In this document: piece after piece, positions 49,340 to 61,315 of the stretch
How the letters are laid out: each line of letters opens with the position of its first letter
Numbering within the stretch: position 1 is the first letter of the stretch
NCBI RefSeq assembly: GCF_036320965.1
Contig: NC_092234.1
Span: 33,694,203 to 33,758,202, forward strand
Length of the DNA: 64,000 nt
Source: Panulirus ornatus
Taxonomy: Eukaryota > Arthropoda > Malacostraca > Decapoda > Palinuridae
Reading direction: 5' to 3'
The notes under the pieces: model-generated
The model's input: only the letters and a program-made list of their open reading frames with translations
Told to the model about the DNA's origin: nothing
Databases searched by the model: none
Translations under genes and position numbers: made by a program

Positions 49340-51410
49340 ATCTGTCTAGTATGTATCCTAATATCGTACTGCTCTCGGAGACCCAGATGTCTTACAATAT
49401 TTTCACTAGCCCTTGTCTCATGCCCAACTAAAATCTCCATTTACTATTCCTGTTCATCGTTGGTGTCTGTGATTATTCCAACATTAGCACACGTGTGGCA
49501 CGCCTCGAAGACTTTAAGTCCTCAAACTTTGATGTTATCTGGCTCAAGGTCTGTTTTCCTTGACTTCACTTACTGTTTTCCTAATTCTGAAAATCTTATG
49601 ATTTTCTTCGGCTATTTAAACTGCCATGAGGCCTTGATATCCTCTTAACCACAAGCCGAGATCCTCAGCATAGATTTCAGCGTTCAACATAGGGAATGAC
49701 TGAACTCCAACACGGATGGTGGAGGGTTGGGAGACCTTTCGTTCTCCATTGTCAACGATCAAGAAAAAATTATCACCCACCCCACCTATATTCCTGACAG
49801 CAGTGACCACACTCCTAATTTTCCGGATCTGTTTTTCACATCTAAACCTTCGCACTGTAGCAACATGATCTCAGCCCTATTTGGTTCAACTGACCACACT
49901 TTCATAAATACATCTCTTAACGGCATCAGCCCCATCAAGCAGCCCTTTCTAAACGTTAATATTGGCATCTCAACAAAGTTAACTGGAATAACTTAGGAAA
50001 ATTGTTTTTTGACTTTCCTTGGGTGAATTACCATCTCATGTGTTGATGCTTCTGTCTCCGCCAAACGCATAGCAGAAGTTATTGTCTTGGAGGAATGGAA
50101 GCATTTATCCCCTCTCCCTCCAAGACGACAACTTCTTCGGATCCATGGTTCATCGTTCTTGTTCTGAGGCCATTTAGGAAAGAGATCAGGAATATCGGGC
50201 TTGGAAAGCTCCCTCCGACTTCCACTTAGGAGTTATCGCTACCTGTAGTCATCGCAAGTGTAGTATCTGTGAGGAAGTGCGATGAACTCCCCTCTTCATC
50301 TACTGATAGGTCTTTCTGGTCTCTCGCGAAAGGCATCGCTAATAACTTGTCGCTCTAACTTCCCTTCACTTCCATTCTGACATATGACTGTCTCACCCGT
50401 ATACAAAGCAACTCTGGTTCTCTTTTCTTCTCTAACTCCATCTTGGATGTCTCTAACATTACTTCACCCCCTGATGTACCTTTTACTTCCCGTACGCCCC
50501 TCCCCGTAATCTCTTTTCAGACCGATCGAAAAGCGCTTTTCTTGTGCACTGAAAGAATCTGCCTCTGACGTCCTCCTGTGCTTGCTCGTCTATTCCGTTT
50601 CTGTTTACAAAAGAGAAGTTTTCCTTTTTGGAAGTATGTATTGTTACATCCCGTCCTAAAGAAGCGCGACCTTTCTAACCTCTCAGACTCTTTTCCTGTT
50701 GCTTTGACATCTGCCGTTTCCTAAGTATTTGAATCCCTCCTTAACTTCCATATCCCCAGACATCTTGAATCTCTGTCTTCTCTCTGATCACCAGTATGGC
50801 TTCCGTATGGCGAGATCCACTGGTGATATTTTTTCCTATCTTACTAATGTCTGGTCATCATCCCTGAAAGATTTTGGAGAATCCTATGTAGTTGGCCTTG
50901 ACTTATCCAAAGGCTTTGACAGAATGTGGCATCGGGGGTCTCATCTCTAAGCTCATCTCTTTTGGCTTCCCTCCCTCTCTTTGCTCCCTTGTATCTAGCT
51001 TCCTCTTTAGCCGATGTATCCCTTGGTTGTTGATGGATACCCCTTCCTCCATACACAATAGTGTCCCTCAAATTTCTTTTCTACCGAACAGTTGCTCCGT
51101 TCATACAAAGGATTGGTCCGTCCTTGTATGGAGTACTATTGTCACATCAGAGTAGTTTTAGCTCTGCGTCCTTACTTGACGGAGTTGAGTTGAAAGCAGT
51201 CCCACTTATTAACCCCTTCAGGCTAACTTCCAAACTTGACCCACTTGCCCTACGCCGCAATATTGGTTCACTTTCCCTCTTTCATAAGTATTAATTTGGT
51301 TTTTGTCCCAGAGAGCTGGCTGCTTGTGTTCTCCTACTACGAGGTAGACCACATAATACGGCAGGCCACAGCGTCATTTGAAGAACTATATACCGACTGC
51401 GTCATCAAGC
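49340..51410 (+). pseudogene. Jockey-like non-LTR retrotransposon, decayed
   Basis: The plus strand in mixed frames gives, in order: FDVIWLKVCFP (~49530), endonuclease remnants with IPDSSDHTPNFPDLFFTSKP (49790-49850) and FGSTDHTFI (~49880; GSSDH motif), PVLKKRDLSNLSDSFPVALT (~50655-50715; RT motif 1-2), LSDHQYGFRMARSTGDIFSY (~50780; RT 2A), VVGLDLSKGFDRMWHRG (~50890; DLSKAFDRVWH motif), SFGFPPSLCSLVSSFL, then the C-terminal APFIQRIGPSLYG, NIGSLSLFHKY and CPRELAACV. The FADD box is missing (apparent deletion ~51060). At least ten stops or frameshifts. Confidence 0.72.
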
Positions 51411-51735
51411 TGGTTTAAGAACTTGAAGGTTAAGATCAGGTCACCCCTTGCTCTTCTCACGTCTGTGTTAGGCAAATGTAAGGCCTTTAACCTTTCCTGG
51501 TAACTCAACTCTCTTAATTCCGATATTACCTCCACTGCCCTCTCTGAACCTTCTATATTTACTTTCTGTGCTTCTTCCAGTTCATTATCTAGTTTTGGCT
51601 GAGTGGAGGATTTGAACAGCTTGCTGAACATTTCTTCATCATTATACTTAAATGTTATTCTGAGATTTGCAGGCAGGTAGATTGTCTCCCTTACTATTTT
51701 ACTAATACATACGTGGGCGTGTGTAATTACTGTTT
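51405..51735 (-). pseudogene. CR1-like RT C-terminus and 3' UTR
   Basis: Best preserved fragment of its family. The minus-strand frame 51386-51631 reads MFSKLFKSSTQPKLDNELEE, AQKVNIEGSERAVEVISELR, ELSYQERLKALHLPNTDVRR and ARGDLILTFKFLNQLD. The LSY.ERL..L.LP...RR.RGDLI..FK signature is typical of CR1/L2-type RT C-termini. A TGTGTAATTACTGTTTGTGT stretch at 51720 resembles the family's 3' end. Confidence 0.75.
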
Positions 51736-51739
51736 GTGT

Positions 51740-52000
51740 GTCAAGGGTAGAAGGGGGGAGGTGGAGATTTTTATATGCGTGTTACCTCGTATGTATGTAT
51801 CATAACCTGACTGTTATGTGTGGATACGCATACACATGCCTCAGCATAAGCCAGGTACCCATTTATCGACCAGTACCAAAGCAGAATGAACCTAGGGTGG
51901 ATGTGGACCGATCACTGCGCCCAGAATTCGAAACCGACCCCGGCGGTACCCACGCTGACTCATGGTCAGTAACACTAACCACTACACAACGGAAGCCATT
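51740..52000 (-). mobile_element. tRNA-derived SINE (copy 3)
   Basis: Minus strand: GTTGTGTAGTGGTTAGTGTT (A-box region, ~51995-51975), ACTGACCATGAGTCAGCGTG, GGTTTCGAATTCTGGGC (B-box with one extra base, ~51925), then GGTCGATAAATGGGTACCTG-GCTTATGCTGAGG. A head resembling a tRNA with a non-tRNA body; the body is shared with copies 1 and 2. Confidence 0.75.
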
Positions 52001-53830
52001 ATATGTATGATGTTAGGTATGAACTTACGTGAAGCATATCGGCCTCTTGCTTCTATTGATATCTATGTGCCATTTTGCTGTAACGAATTACCAGGTAGAG
52101 CAGCGACTGCTGGCCTGATATCCAGTACAGAGTTAATGCAACATTGTCAAGACAATTGCCCTATCTTTAGAGTAACGTAAAGCTGCATCTCATCCCATGA
52201 CGTATCCAAACAATACAGTTTGAAAAAAAACGTAATGATCACAGTCATACGAAATAGATTATTAAGTAACGATGAACAATCAAGAAACTAAAAGCAAGAT
52301 TGGTTAATGATACAAGATGTATTTCCCCTGCCATTACGGTTGAGATAGAAATCGTAGCAACATCCTCGATATACTTCGCGTGATGCTTGATGCCGCTAGG
52401 TGTATCATCAAGCGCCGCACTGCGGACCAAACCTATCATCCTGCCTCGCTTCATGAGGTAGACGCTGACGGCTTGTGCACCTGAGGAGGTGATGTGGTTT
52501 CGAAATACTGAGCAAGTTTAAGTCTCAGAAAGTTTGATAACAATATCTGAAGTGTCTTGCTGATTTTGTACCCCCCACAGCAGTTAACTTAATTTTGCAA
52601 ATCTCAAGTCAAATAAGCTTATTGCTGTGTTTAGTCTACCTTCCAACTGTTGAATTTGAAGCTCACGTTTTCTGTGGCGGCAGAATGGTATACTGCTTCG
52701 AGCGTTCCACACTCGAGAACGACTGATCTAAGGTATATTCTCAAGTGAGCTACCCTGAGTCGCAGTGATTTAAGATTACATTTGAAGTATGTGATCAGTG
52801 AACGTAGTTGTGTGTTCAGAGGATGTTGGTTCGAAGCCTTGGTTGATGTAGTTCGTAGAGATTTTGTTCCTTGTGATATTGTATGACACTAGATGTGTTA
52901 CATGTAGCATCGTAGACATATTATTATTATTATTCTCAATTCTACCCTGTATGCATTTTTTGGTCGTGTACATGATTTGCTAGACGGCTCCATGAATCCG
53001 CCCGAATAATTGTATATTTTAAACGTTTATAACAAATTCAAGTTAGAAGCAACATATTTTCCGAGTCGACAGAAGGGTTGTTATTCTCTTTTTCAAAAGA
53101 CGTACATTTTGACGTTCATAAAAACTGGATTCCTGCCTTTTACCAATGGCGGGAGGCAGTGTCACCAAGGGCAGCACTGTGTGAGTCAGCGGCCTGGCCT
53201 TGCTGGGTCTCACGCCAAGCGAGGCACACAACGGTACGGCCATACACCATCATGTTACCTTGCTCTGATATAAACACATAAAAAGCTTTGACATGGTTTT
53301 CAACTATTGTTTCTGTTTTATGTTATATTGTTTACATTTGTTGGATCATGACGCATATGTACTAAAAGATAAGCGGACAGGTAAATAACATGGAAGGTTA
53401 TTGTTATGAATGTGTTACTAATTTTTTTAAGTGTGTATAACTGGGAGGCAAGGTTGTTGGTTGGCTCTTACTCCGGAAAATCAGGGTCGTAATGCCTACG
53501 TTGCTTTATCAGTTCCATCTCAGAAGACTCTAAATCATGCATACTGGTTCCACATATCGGTGCTATTGATGTATTAAGAACTTTGACGTCACTGTTAAAG
53601 TTTGTTGTGAAAAAGGTATAAATAGTAAAGAGAACTAAATGCCTTTTGCTTCTGTCAGACGAACGTCGGAGTGGAACGTCAGGTTCCTCTAAGTGTCGTG
53701 TTTAGATATACTGTATAGCTTGACGTGTACTGACAAACCGCTTACATAACTGATACTGTAGGTGCCATTCTCATGGGACACCCATCATTGATTTATAGTT
53801 CAATAATTCACACCTTTTTCTTGTTGCACG
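52000..53830. other. Intergenic, nothing recognised
   Basis: Apparently unique sequence with one short TTA run (52917-52933). No supportable gene. Confidence 0.5.

Positions 53831-53910
<80 letters not shown>
53831..53910. repeat. (TA)n microsatellite
   Basis: About 40 TA units. Adjacent sequence 53911-54080 reads LVLCNKLDKYI and AFPDSACKWLQTKRDVTVS on minus and resembles the scrap at 44308-44431. Confidence 0.95.
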
Positions 53911-53912
<2 letters not shown>

Positions 53913-54899
53913 CAAGTTTGTTACATAAAACCAAGTTCCCACGAGGCGACGCTTCAGGCAGGAGCAGGAAAGTTGGACTTCTGTGAGACGGGCGATGAAC
54001 TCCTGTCCGGCTACTGACGGTGACGTCTCGCTTGGTTTGTAGCCACTTGCAGGCGGAGTCCGGGAATGCTTTAGATATATATATTGTAAATAGTTTATTG
54101 GCATGCGTAGTCATATGGTATTTCACATGCGATAAACGCAGACGTGTCCTTGCCCACAGCTGTTGAATATAGGTCGACATACGAAGTTCTTGTACCCCGG
54201 TGAAAAACAGGAGACTAGTAATGTAACGACTCACATTCCTACGCACATTTGGCCGACACGGCCTGTCGTTTACAGGAAAGATGACTCGAGTGTTCAGAAT
54301 TTTTCCACAAGGGCGGCGCAGTCATGAGGTACCATGATTACTCTAGGGACACGCCTCTTCTTCTCATGCTAGGAACGGGGATAGAGCGAGCTAAACATAT
54401 CTTTCTACGTGAAAATCAAGTGAGGCTGAGGAGCCTCTTTGCTGTACTGTCCTGTCTCCATCTATATACATCAGGAATTTCAGCTCCTAATACTGTCCTC
54501 CAGTAGATAAACTCTTCGCAGAAGCTCAGTCGGTCTCACGTCCTCTCTTGGACACCTCGGGAAAGTTGGTGTCGGCGTGACTAGGTTTCATAGCACGTGT
54601 ATACAGCGGGTCGCCACCGAGTAGATGTACCAGAGAGACGGTTTCATGTTTGCGTTATAAGGATGAAGGTAGATTCCCTAACACTCCTCTGTCTCAACCG
54701 GTGACGAGATACTGACGAGGACACGGAAACCTTGACGTGAATGAGAGACAATGTTTTGTGTTCTTATCACGGGCCAGCGAGCGGGTCTTGCCGAAGTCAT
54801 GGAGCGCATGACTCACTCGTGTGAGTCACTGTTTCAAAATACGTTATGGAAGAGCACGCGAGTCAATTACCAACTACGTTATTGTCAAGGGCACGTAGG

Positions 54900-55480
54900 T
54901 CTGTGTCACACTGACATAACAAAGAGTCCGTTTCGAACGTTAATATAACGAGCAGGTGAGTCTTTTAAACCTTGTCATATAAAGGACAGGTGAATCTGTT
55001 TCGAACCTTGTCATATCAAGGGCAAGTGAAGCAGTTTCCATCTCTGACATAACAAGACCACGTCAGTCAGTGTCAGACTAACAACAAAAGTCTGTTGGAG
55101 ACTCCGACATGATAAGAGCAGTGGAGTATGTTTCAAAACTTGTGTAAAAAGAGCACTAGATTCTGTTTCAAACAGACATAACAAGAGCCTGTGTCAAACT
55201 CTGACATAAGAGCACGTGAGTCTGTGTCACTAACATAACAAGTGTCTGTTAAACTCTGACGTAACAAGAACACGTGAGTGTTTCTAACGGACGTCACAAG
55301 ACACTGTGTCAAACTCTGACGTAACAAGAACACGTGAGTGTTTCTAACGGACGTCACAAGACACTGTGTCAAACTCTGACGTAACAAGAACACGAGAGTC
55401 TGCTCCAGACCAACGTAACAAAGCCTGTGTCAAACTGAGACGTAAAAAGAACACGTGCGTCTGTTTCAGGGAGCGTTGCA
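54900..55480. repeat. 60-bp minisatellite
   Basis: Two identical 60-bp units lie at 55261-55320 and 55321-55380 (GTAACAAGAACACGTGAGTG start). More divergent units extend to both sides. As 60 is divisible by three, the minus strand shows a 20-residue repeat (SVRNTHVFLLRQSLTQCLVT), which looks gene-like but has no other support. Confidence 0.9.
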
Positions 55481-55769
55481 GTAAGACCAGCCAGCCAGAC
55501 TTTTGTCAACATCACTACATCCACATACTACTTCTCAGAACTCATCATCAGGGCAACAGAACGGGATCCTTACCTGCCACTTGACCGAAGAAGGAAACTC
55601 ATATTATCACTGTACCGTAAGACGAGACTGGGCGACATTGTTATATAAGAAGGCACAGACAGGTCTTCCCATGTAGGGCCTCACAGCTTTGTCCTGACCC
55701 CACCACCTGCTGGTGATGCAGTACTCTCCTCTTGTTTCTGACACACGGTTAGAATCACCCGTGCTCCCT

Positions 55770-55945
55770 CCCACACCTGCCGGTACATTCCTCCTTCCCA
55801 CACCTGGTCCATTCCCCCCTCCCACACCTGGTCCATTCCCCCCTCCCACACCTGGTCCATTCCTCCCTCCCACACCTGGTCCATTTCTTCCTCCCACACC
55901 TGGTCCATTCCTCCCTCCCACACCTGGTCCATTCCTCTCTCCCTC
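55770..55945. repeat. 24-bp minisatellite
   Basis: CACACCTGGTCCATTCCTCC-CTCC, about seven units. It sits in a CT-rich region (55680-56400). The PTPGPFPP frame on plus is a repeat translation. Confidence 0.9.
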
Positions 55946-56398
55946 TAACCTACCACCCGTTCCTTCTATATCCCTGCCGCACTCTACCTTTCCTTTCCGC
56001 ACTCCTCCCCTCCCTCACACATGTCTTTCTTTCTTCGACACCCAATCATGTTCTACTCACACCCCACGTCTACCTCAAACTCGCTACTCATCCCTCCCAC
56101 ATTTCATTTTCTCCTCCCACATCCCACTCACACCTTTCTATCCAACACTCCAACACCCCTTATCCTTCCCTGCAGCAGCCCACCTTCCTCTCCCACACCC
56201 CATCTTCAGGTGTCCCATAAAAAGAAATACTTTCCTCCCACATCTTGCATGCCCCTTCCGCGTCTCACGTGACCTCTTCTCAACCTTCCCTCCCACAGCA
56301 CATTCTTCTCCCGGAGGACTGCCGTCTTGTGCATCACGAAACTTTCCCCCTAACGCTAATCTCACCCATTCCCATAAGTCTCACTCGCCCACTTTACT

Positions 56399-56431
56399 AC
56401 TATACTACTGCTAAAACTACTACTACTACTG

Positions 56432-56475
<44 letters not shown>

Positions 56476-56508
56476 GCTAATACTAATACTACTAATACTG
56501 TTACTGTC
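56399..56508. repeat. (CTA)n microsatellite
   Basis: Trinucleotide array with GCTA and TAA interruptions. Confidence 0.93.
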
Positions 56509-56874
56509 TTGATATATCCTATACTATATATACATGTGTACGTATATATACATGTCTGTGTGTATGATCGCAAATTGTGATTACTAATTGTGTAATACGG
56601 GGACAGCTCACGTTGCCCCATTTCTTTCCCTGCTGTTTAAGTATCTTTGACATATCTTACTGTAATGACCTAACATCGTGGCCCTTTGTGTATCTGCGTA
56701 ACCGATATGAGTATGTCCAAAACTGCCACACGAAGGGAAATGAAGTGCACCAGGTGGGGATCGAGGGAGAGGAAGCGGATCTTATAATGAAGGGTATTGT
56801 GTGGAATATGTCCGGCCACCACAGCGCTCAGCTTGATCGAAACCTTGAAATGACGTTCAAGTCTAGCAGTGGAA

Positions 56875-56977
<103 letters not shown>

Positions 56978-56984
56978 TATTACT

Positions 56985-57855
56985 ATTGTACTTAGACGCT
57001 GTCTCCCGCGTTAGCGATGTAGCGCAAGAAAAAAAAGGAAATAATGGCCCAACCCACCCAAATACACATGTATATACATATATACACATGTACATATTCA
57101 TACTTGCTACCTTCATCCATTCTGTCGCCACCCCGCCACACATGAAATAGCACCAGGAGAAAAAAAACAAGAAAGGCCATATTCGTTCACACTCAGTCTA
57201 TCTGTCATGTGTAATGCACCGAAACCACAGCTCCCTTTCCACATCCAGGCCCCACGGACCTCTCAATGGTTTACCCCAGACGCTTCACATGCCCTGATTC
57301 AATCCATTGACAGCACGTCGACCCAGGTATACCACATCGTTCCAGTTCACTCTATTCCTTGCACGCCTTGCACCCTCCTGTATATTCAGGCACCGATCCC
57401 TCAAAATCTTTTTCACTCCATCCTTCACCTCCAATTTGGTCTCCCGCTACTCCTTCCCTCCACCTGTGACACATATATCCTCTTTGTCAACCTTTCCTGA
57501 CTCATTCTCTCCATGTGTCCAAACCATTGCAACACACCCTCTTCTGCTCTCTCAATCACACTATTTTTATTACCACACATCTCTCTTACCCTTTCCTTAC
57601 TTACTCGATCACACCACCTCTAACCACATATTGTCTTCAGACATTATATTTTCCAACACATTCACCCTCCTCCGCACAACCCTATCTAAAGCCCATACCT
57701 CGCAACCATATAACATTGTTAGAACCACTATTCTTATATGGTTGCGAGGTATGGGCTATACATAGGGTTGTGCAGAGGAGGATGGATGTGTTGAAATGAA
57801 ATGTTTGAGGAAATATGAGGTGTGAGTGGTTTGATCGAGTAAGTAACGAAAGGGT
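56985..57855 (-). mobile_element. RTE-like LINE with fold-back 5' end
   Basis: The minus strand from ~57734 down to 56985 carries the C-terminal region (57500-57734, decayed) and a long-type 3' UTR with an internal loss. At 57731 the sequence turns back: 57731-57855 on plus repeats YGCEVWAIHRVVQRRMDVLK and SNERV. Unlike the other inversions, this inverted piece lies inside the region already present on the minus strand, so the two arms form a hairpin (GCCCATACCTCGCAACCATA versus TATGGTTGCGAGGTATGGGC). The arms have since diverged. (TA)n abuts the outer end. Confidence 0.75.
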
Positions 57856-57941
57856 ATATATATATATTATATATATATATATAAATATAATATATATATA
57901 TAATATATATATATATATAATATATTATAATATTAATATAT

Positions 57942-57989
<48 letters not shown>

Positions 57990-58070
57990 AATATATATAT
58001 ATAATATACTACATACATACATACATACAACATACATACTACAACATACAACATACATACACAACACATA
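57855..58070. repeat. Imperfect TA and CATA repeats
   Basis: TATAA-interrupted TA array to ~58012, then CATACATACAACATA-type repeats. Confidence 0.9.
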
Positions 58071-58499
58071 CCGGGGTCTACGTGCTGTCAGTGGATTGAA
58101 CCAAGGCATGAGAAGCGTCTGAGGTAAGCCATGGAAAGTTTTGTGGGGCCTGGATGTGGAAAGGGAGCTGTGGTTTCGGTGCTTTATAATGACAGCTAGA
58201 GACTGAGTCTTTTCCTAGTTTTACCTCGCACGCACGCGGGGGAAGAGTGGTGCCATTTCATGTGTGGCGGGGTGGTGACAGGAATGGATGAAGGCAGCAT
58301 GCATAAATATGTACATGTGTATATGTGTATATATCTATGTATGTATATGCATATATACGTTGAAATGTATAGGTATGTATATGTGCGTGTGTGGGCGTTT
58401 ATGGTTATACATGTGATGTGGGTGGGTTGGGTCATACTTTCGTCTGTTTCCTTGCGCTACCTCGTTAACGCGGGAGACAGCGACTAAGTATGATAAAAA

Positions 58500-58500
<1 letters not shown>
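58071..58500 (+). mobile_element. RTE 3' UTR, long type, complete tail
   Basis: Starts at ACCGGGGTCTACGTGCTGTC (end of the coding region), then GTGGGGCCTGGATGTGGAAA, first box TTTTACCTCGCACGCACGCG, GTGTGGCGGGGTGGTGACAG, the TATGCATATATACG segment, and the final box TTGCGCTACCTCGTTAACGC-GGGAGACAGCGACTAAGTAT. (TA)n follows. Confidence 0.82.

Positions 58501-58502
<2 letters not shown>

Positions 58503-58588
<86 letters not shown>
58503..58588. repeat. (TA)n microsatellite
   Basis: About 43 TA units between an RTE tail and a chimeric RTE copy. Confidence 0.95.
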
Positions 58589-58591
<3 letters not shown>

Positions 58592-59706
58592 TATGAGTGA
58601 AAGGGCACCTTCAGGGAATCAGCTGTTAGCAGACGGAAAAAAAAGTGTTGTGCAGGACCTTCTGGCTCCAAAGGAGTCCATTATTTCCCCGTTCCTTTGT
58701 GGAATGCGACCTCGAAGCTGCATAAACCCCATAAAAGGAGTCTTGGTGTTTTATGATTATACAGCGCTGGTGGCTGATTCATGTGAGAAACTGCAGAAGC
58801 TGGTGACTGAGTTTGGTAAAGTGTGTGGAAGAAGAAAGTTAAGAGTAAATGTGAATAAGAGCAAGGTTATTAGGTACAGTAGGGTTGAGGGTCAAGTCAA
58901 TTGGGAGGTGAGTTTGAATGGAGAAAAACTGGAGGAAGTGAAGTGTTTTAGACATCTGGGAGTGGATCTGGCAGCGGATGGAACCATGGAAGCGGAAGTG
59001 GATCATAGGGTGGGGGAGGGGGCGAAAATTCTGGGGGCCTTGAAGAATGTGTGGAAGTCGAGAACATTATCTCGGAAAGCAAAAATGGGTATGTTTGAAG
59101 GAATAGTGGTTCCAACAATGTTGTATGGTTGCGAGGCGTGGGCTATGGATAGAGTTGTGCGCAGGAGGATGGATGTGCTGGAAATGAGATGTTTGAGGAC
59201 AATGTGTGGTGTGAGGTGGTTTGATCGAGTGAGTAACGTAAGGGTAAGAGAGATGTGTGGAAATAAAAAGAGCGTGGTTGAGAGAGCAGAAGAGGGTGTT
59301 TTGAAGTGGTTTGGGCACATGGAGAGAATGAGTGAGGAAAGATTGACCAAGAGGATATATGTGTCGGAGGTGGAGGGAACGAGGAGAAGAGGGAGACCAA
59401 ATTGGAGGTGGAAAGATGGAGTGAAAAAGATTTTGTGTGATCGGGGCCTGAACATGCAGGAGGGTGAAAGGAGGGCAAGGAATAGAGTGAATTGGAGCGA
59501 TGTGGTATACCGGGGTTGACGTGCTGTCAGTGGATTGAATCAAGGCATGTGAAGCGTCTGGGGTAAACCATGGAAAGCTGTGTAGGTATGTATATTTGCG
59601 TGTGTGGACGTATGTATATACATGTGTATGGGGGGGGGGCCATTTCTTTCGTCTGTTTCCTTGCGCTACCTCGCAAAAGCGGGAGACAGCGACAAAGTAT
59701 AATATA
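58589..59706 (+). mobile_element. Chimeric RTE copy: unknown module fused to truncated RTE
   Basis: 58593-58760 is the coding-like module related to 26095-26310. From ~58765 (CAGCGCTGGTGGCTGATTCA) the RTE begins within the ALVADS codons and continues to a short-type 3' UTR with tail at 59706. The reading frame is open across the junction. Confidence 0.75.
58593..59519 (+). pseudogene. Module-RTE fusion frame, 308 codons
   Basis: Residues 1-50 derive from the module (LLADGKKSVVQDLLAPKES). Residues ~54-308 are RTE: TALVADSCEKLQKLVTEFGK, VNVNKSKVIRYSR, LAADGTM, LYGCEAWAMDRVVRRRMD, LKWFGHMERM, GRPNWRWKDGVKK and the ORF end RNRVNWSDVVYRG. The catalytic FADD block is lost at the truncation (reads FYDYTALV). 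It is uninterrupted, unlike most copies, but lacks endonuclease and most of the RT. Probably non-functional. Confidence 0.7.
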
Positions 59707-59733
59707 AATAGATAAATATATATATATATATGT
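59706..59733. repeat. Short (TA)n
   Basis: TA-rich stretch after the RTE tail. Confidence 0.85.
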
Positions 59734-59737
59734 CTTC

Positions 59738-59858
59738 ATAGAACATACAAAGCTCCAACAGCCAGGATCGAACCTGGGACCCCTTGTGCAAGAGGCAGGC
59801 ATGCTAACCGCTAGGCTAAGGGACTATATAATAGGAAGCAACTATTCGAAATACTAAC
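59738..59858 (-). repeat. tRNA-like repeat, inverted unit
   Basis: On the minus strand this contains TAGCCTAGCGGTTAGCATGC and CCAGGTTCGATCCTGGC, the same tRNA-like block as the three tandem units to its right, so the first unit is inverted relative to them. TATTCGAAATACTA at 59844 mirrors TAGTATTTCGAATA at 59927. Confidence 0.8.
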
Positions 59859-60759
<901 letters not shown>

Positions 60760-60760
60760 A

Positions 60761-61091
<331 letters not shown>

Positions 61092-61315
61092 AATCATTCA
61101 TATTCGCCATTTTCTGTACTAACGAGGTAGCTTTAAGAACAGAGGACTGAGCCCAAGAGGGAAAATCCTCAGTTGGCCCCCTTTTCTGTTTCTTCTTTTG
61201 GAAATGTAAAAACTGGTGGGGAGGACTTTCAGCCCCCTATTCCCTCATCTTTTAATCGCCTTTTACAACACGCAGGGAATACATGGGAAGTATTCTTTCT
61301 CTTCTATCCCCAGGG
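61092..61315 (-). mobile_element. Non-autonomous RTE head-tail element (copy 6)
   Basis: Minus strand, more diverged copy: CCCTGGGGATAGAAGAGAAA head at 61315 and tail AAGCTACCTCGTTAGTACAG-AAAATGGCGAATATGAATG at 61092-61135. Its 5' head abuts the 5' end of the RTE copy at 61316 without TA sequence between them. Confidence 0.8.

Noticed and set aside
55133..55393. Possible repeat protein on the minus strand (20-residue period)
   Set aside because: Explained by a 60-bp minisatellite; no other coding evidence.
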